Of a stretch of DNA of 6,520 bases, positions 4,289 through 6,520 are shown in pieces (position 1 is the stretch's first letter; each line of letters starts with the position of its first letter). The position numbers and the translations under genes are program-made. This DNA is from Candidatus Brocadiaceae bacterium (GTDB lineage Bacteria > Planctomycetota > Brocadiia > Brocadiales > Bathyanammoxibiaceae). Where the stretch lies: contig JASEHG010000112.1 of assembly GCA_030018855.1 (NCBI GenBank), forward strand, positions 1 through 6,520, in the 5' to 3' direction. The notes under the pieces were generated by a model. That model did not search any database. It was given only the letters and a program-made list of their open reading frames with translations, and was not told where the DNA came from.

Positions 4289-4759
4289 TTAGTACTCTAT
4301 AGATACTATCTCGTACTTCAAGATACCCATAGGGGCCTTTATGCTAACCTTCTCCCCCACCTGACGGCCAATAAGCTCCTTAGCCAGAGGAGAGGTAACG
4401 AGAATCTTGCCGTTGTCGGGGTCGGCCTCTCCTTGCCCCACCAGGTGGTATCTTTCTATCTCTCCGTTGTCCAGGTCCTTTACGGTTACCCTGGCAGTGA
4501 TAGCCACCGTATCTTTGGGTATCTTGGCCGGATTAATAATGTAAGAGTGGGCTAATTTATGTTCAAGGAGGCGGATCTTGGCCTCCAGTAGCCCCTGGGC
4601 CTCTCTGGCGGCGTGGTAATCGGCGTTCTCCCTGAGGTCGCCGTGGGAGCGGGCCTCACCGATGGCCTTCGCAATCTTGGGCCTTTCCACGTGCTTTAAA
4701 TGATTGAGCTCCTCTTCTAGTTTCTTTCTCCCCTCATGGGTTATAGGGATCCGCTCCAT
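4289..4759 (-). CDS. greA: GreA transcription elongation factor
   Basis: This 156-residue protein, close to E. coli GreA (158), enters the secondary channel of RNA polymerase and stimulates cleavage of backtracked transcripts. The N-terminal coiled coil (about 8-75) carries the tip motif G40-D41-L-R-E44-N45-A-D-Y48, with D41 and E44 at the positions that coordinate the catalytic Mg ion. The C-terminal FKBP-like domain (80-156) includes Y-H-L-V-G-Q-G-E-A-D and S-P-L-A-K-E-L-I-G. The start at 4759 (M-E-R-I-P-I-T) matches the family and has AAGGAGG at 4775-4769 with 9-nt spacing. The frame stays open to 4801, but that extension has no ribosome site. It follows the kinase gene by 98 nt on the same strand, has a structured leader, and faces the hsp20 terminator. 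Confidence 0.96.
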   Translation of the reverse strand: MERIPITHEGRKKLEEELNHLKHVERPKIAKAIGEARSHGDLRENADYHAAREAQGLLEAKIRLLEHKLAHSYIINPAKIPKDTVAITARVTVKDLDNGEIERYHLVGQGEADPDNGKILVTSPLAKELIGRQVGEKVSIKAPMGILKYEIVSIEY

Positions 4760-4775
4760 GGAGATGTGCCTCCTT

Positions 4776-4820
4776 AAAAATGGCCTTGCGGGAGGGGCCA
4801 TCTTAAAGAAGTACGGCCCC
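4776..4820 (-). promoter_or_regulatory. attenuator-like leader structure before greA
   Basis: On the minus strand ATGGCC (4801-4796) pairs with GGCCAT (4785-4780) and is followed at once by a T run (4780-4776), the form of a weak intrinsic terminator just before the greA Shine-Dalgarno. GGGGCC (4820-4815) can instead pair with GGCCCC (4799-4794). This takes the same bases and blocks the first stem, giving a terminator/antiterminator-like choice. It matters only for transcripts that start upstream, for example read-through from the kinase gene. Confidence 0.4.
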
Positions 4821-4829
4821 AGTTGGCAA
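4800..4829 (-). promoter_or_regulatory. possible greA promoter
   Basis: TTGCCA (4829-4824; 5 of 6 to consensus) is separated by 18 nt from TAAGAT (4805-4800; 4 of 6). Initiation would fall near 4793, giving a leader of about 34 nt that keeps the Shine-Dalgarno but loses the left arm of the adjacent hairpin. The boxes are moderate and could be chance. Confidence 0.35.
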
Positions 4830-4857
4830 GGTTCTTTAGGTCATTAAAGTGTAGAGA

Positions 4858-6198
4858 CTAGGTTCTACTATAATCCTTTATGGGGAACCTGACGGTAAAA
4901 ACCGTCCCCTTGTTTAATTCACTACGGAAGGAGATTTCTCCTTCGTAATGTCTCACCAGATTTCTGACAATGGCAAGGCCAAGCCCGGTCCCCTCCTTTT
5001 CCAGAGTCTTTGCGTTCTCGGCCCGATAGAACTCCTCAAAGATATGGGGCCTGGCCTCCTCGGGGATGCCCAGTCCGGTGTCCCTCACCTCCAGCATGAC
5101 TTGCCTCCCTACCCGTTTGTTTATTATACCCACGCTGCCGCCCTCCGGGGTGTATTTGATGGCATTATCTATGAGGTTGGTGAGGATGAGGTCTATCTCC
5201 GTGGGTACTGCGCGGAGGGTAACGTGTTCTGAATCCACGGAGAGTTTCAGCCTCTTGCCCTCTATCTTGGAGTGCATGAGGGAGAGGATATTTTTAATGG
5301 ACTCCTCCATGTTTACCTCCTCATACTCCTCCTTTTTGGGCTTCTCCAGTTTGCCTGAGGCGAAGTCCAGGAGGTCATTTACCAGTTGGAGGAGAAACCC
5401 GGTACGGCGCATTATCCTCCCCAGGATGTCGGACAGGGCCTCTGGCACCTGGCCGGCGTATCCCTCCTCTACTGTTCGCAGGAGGCTCTCTATGGCACTA
5501 AGCGGGGCCCTGAGTTCATGGGTAACCTTCAATACAAATTCGTCCTTTGCCCGGTCCATTTTCTGAAGTCTTTCATGTGCCACAACCAATTCTGCCTCCC
5601 TCTTTTTTAATATCTGGGTTACGGAGGTGGCCAGGTAGGCGGCACCATAAAAGGTAGTGGCTAGAAAGAAGAGTTCGCCGAGTATAAACCATGGGTGTCT
5701 GTAGAGATACCAGGGGAAGAATTCCTTTATGGGCATGTGGGGTATAACCCCTGCGGCCTCCAGCACAGCCAGACAGGCTATCATTATCAGGGCAAGGGTG
5801 GCATCTAAGAAGCAGGCCCGTCTGGGCAGGAGCACGGCACTGATAATGACGTGAAAGATGAAGTAGTAGAGTACTGGACTCTCTATGCCCCCGGTGTAAT
5901 GGACAATGAAGATGAGGCCCAGCCAGTCCCCACCCACCTGTAGATGGGCAAACCATTCTTTAGTAAGGACGGGCCCTCTCAGAAAGGAATAAAAGATATT
6001 AAGGAATAAGACCCCCAGCCCCACACAACTTATCTGGAATAAGGGGAGGGAGATTCCAAACACCCTGGCTGGTATCCAGCTAAAGGCAAATATCCCAAGC
6101 ACGGCCAGCCACCTGAGGCGGATGAACCATCTCACCCGCCCCTCCAGTTCCTTCTCCAGGGGCAGCACTCTTAGGTCTTTTTCCAGGTGCTTCTCCAT
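4858..6198 (-). CDS. membrane sensor histidine kinase with six-helix N-terminal domain
   Basis: This 446-residue protein has about six hydrophobic membrane segments: roughly 29-48, 51-73, 89-101, 106-125, 129-151 and 168-190. A charged coiled-coil linker follows (195-220), then HisKA with the H box F-V-L-K-V-T-H227-E-L-R-A-P-L. HATPase_c has the N box N341-L-I-D-N345-A, G1 D373-T-G-L-G, F box F-E-E-F near 387-390 and G2 G403-T-G-L-G-L. All catalytic motifs are present, so it should autophosphorylate at H227 and pass phosphate to a receiver. There is no PAS, HAMP or large periplasmic domain, so sensing must be in or near the membrane. The layout recalls RegB-like six-helix kinases, but the signal is unknown. 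It starts 6 nt after the response-regulator stop with only a weak AAGAAA before the ATG, which suggests coupling. GTG at codon 11 is an alternative start. Confidence 0.93.
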   Translation of the reverse strand: MEKHLEKDLRVLPLEKELEGRVRWFIRLRWLAVLGIFAFSWIPARVFGISLPLFQISCVGLGVLFLNIFYSFLRGPVLTKEWFAHLQVGGDWLGLIFIVHYTGGIESPVLYYFIFHVIISAVLLPRRACFLDATLALIMIACLAVLEAAGVIPHMPIKEFFPWYLYRHPWFILGELFFLATTFYGAAYLATSVTQILKKREAELVVAHERLQKMDRAKDEFVLKVTHELRAPLSAIESLLRTVEEGYAGQVPEALSDILGRIMRRTGFLLQLVNDLLDFASGKLEKPKKEEYEEVNMEESIKNILSLMHSKIEGKRLKLSVDSEHVTLRAVPTEIDLILTNLIDNAIKYTPEGGSVGIINKRVGRQVMLEVRDTGLGIPEEARPHIFEEFYRAENAKTLEKEGTGLGLAIVRNLVRHYEGEISFRSELNKGTVFTVRFPIKDYSRT

Positions 6199-6204
6199 AT
6201 ACGT

Positions 6205-6520
6205 CTATTTCTTGAGCAAGTGAGAGACCTTTTCCAGGAGGACCCTGGGTTCAATCGGCTTCTCAATAAAATCTTCCACGGGGAGGAAACTCTCGTCCGT
6301 CCTAGGGGAGAAGCGGAAGGAGGTGGTCCTGTGGATGGCCGTAATCATCAGGATAGGCAGTTTCCTAAAGTCTTTGTAAGGGGAATCGGGGGCCTCGCTC
6401 CTCAACTTATAGGCAAAATGGAACCCCTCGGTAGTGGTTTCCATTATTACATCTAGGATCACAAGGTCAGGCCTCTCCTTTAGAATCTTTTGCAGACCCT
6501 CTTTGGCCGAAGAGGCCGAG
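6205..6520 (-). CDS. response regulator receiver protein (5' end beyond window)
   Basis: The frame is open to the right edge and gives the last 104 or so residues of a receiver domain. The strand L-V-I-L-D-V-I-M carries the phospho-acceptor Asp (codon 6453-6451). The switch Thr lies in L-M-I-T-A, and the conserved Lys in F-I-E-K-P-I. The protein ends 22 residues after that Lys, so there is no DNA-binding or enzymatic output domain on the C-terminal side; one could lie only N-terminally, outside the window. Between the Thr strand and the Lys there is an extended loop (about 28 residues, rich in S, F, R, T), longer than in CheY. The GTG at 6462 is an internal Val codon, not a start. With the kinase 6 nt downstream, this is the likely cognate partner, relaying phosphate to another protein. 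Confidence 0.9.
   Translation of the reverse strand, partial: SASSAKEGLQKILKERPDLVILDVIMETTTEGFHFAYKLRSEAPDSPYKDFRKLPILMITAIHRTTSFRFSPRTDESFLPVEDFIEKPIEPRVLLEKVSHLLKK

Noticed and set aside
4760..4801. Longer greA start at 4801 adding 14 residues
   Set aside because: The extension is translated hairpin and Shine-Dalgarno sequence. The M-E-R-I-P-I-T start has a good ribosome site and fits the family length.
4948..5956. Frames on both strands within the kinase gene
   Set aside because: They are out-of-frame shadows of HisKA, HATPase and membrane segments that are intact in the main frame.
1..6520. CRISPR array, tRNA or rRNA genes, prophage or IS transposase
   Set aside because: No regularly spaced repeats, cloverleaf signatures, rRNA segments or transposase motifs were found on either strand.

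Overview
The window looks like chromosomal DNA of an uncultured bacterium of moderate GC content. The housekeeping genes (yacG, bacterial PolX, greA, a class A small heat-shock protein) and the sigma70-type -35/-10 boxes are clearly bacterial. The mix of PolX, six-helix sensor kinase and intergenic repeats would fit Planctomycetota, Nitrospirota, Omnitrophota or a deltaproteobacterial lineage, but I cannot fix the phylum from this sequence alone.

Layout. At 1-487 (+) there is a possible tail of an upstream gene, then a small AT-leaning DUF6968-like protein. At 517-620 lies a MITE-like inverted repeat. At 627-2726 (-) are yacG and polX, with a near-consensus promoter for polX, two mutually exclusive hairpins in its leader, and G-rich quadruplex-type repeats in the spacers on both sides. 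At 2870-3315 (-) is a two-gene module: a small basic protein with a probable leaderless GTG start, translationally coupled to a DUF2283 protein. The arrangement resembles a toxin-antitoxin pair, but that is unproven. At 3316-3700 is a 385-bp divergent spacer with a TGTCATTCT...AGAATGACA dispersed repeat, a C9 tract, the hsp20 promoter and a roughly 100-nt leader whose 5' part can pair with the hsp20 Shine-Dalgarno. At 3701-4278 (+) are hsp20 and a strong intrinsic terminator. At 4289-6520 (-) are greA with a structured leader, a membrane histidine kinase, and a response regulator running off the right edge.

How the genes work together. The receiver protein and the kinase are 6 nt apart and should form one two-component system; the input signal is not evident. 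GreA (transcript-cleavage factor), PolX (gap-filling polymerase/3'-5' exonuclease) and YacG (gyrase-binding protein) are information-processing housekeeping genes, not one pathway. The notable content is mostly regulatory: three genes (polX, hsp20, greA) have leaders able to fold into alternative or Shine-Dalgarno-masking structures, and four intergenic regions hold dispersed or palindromic repeats. I saw no RNA genes, CRISPR array, transposase or prophage gene.
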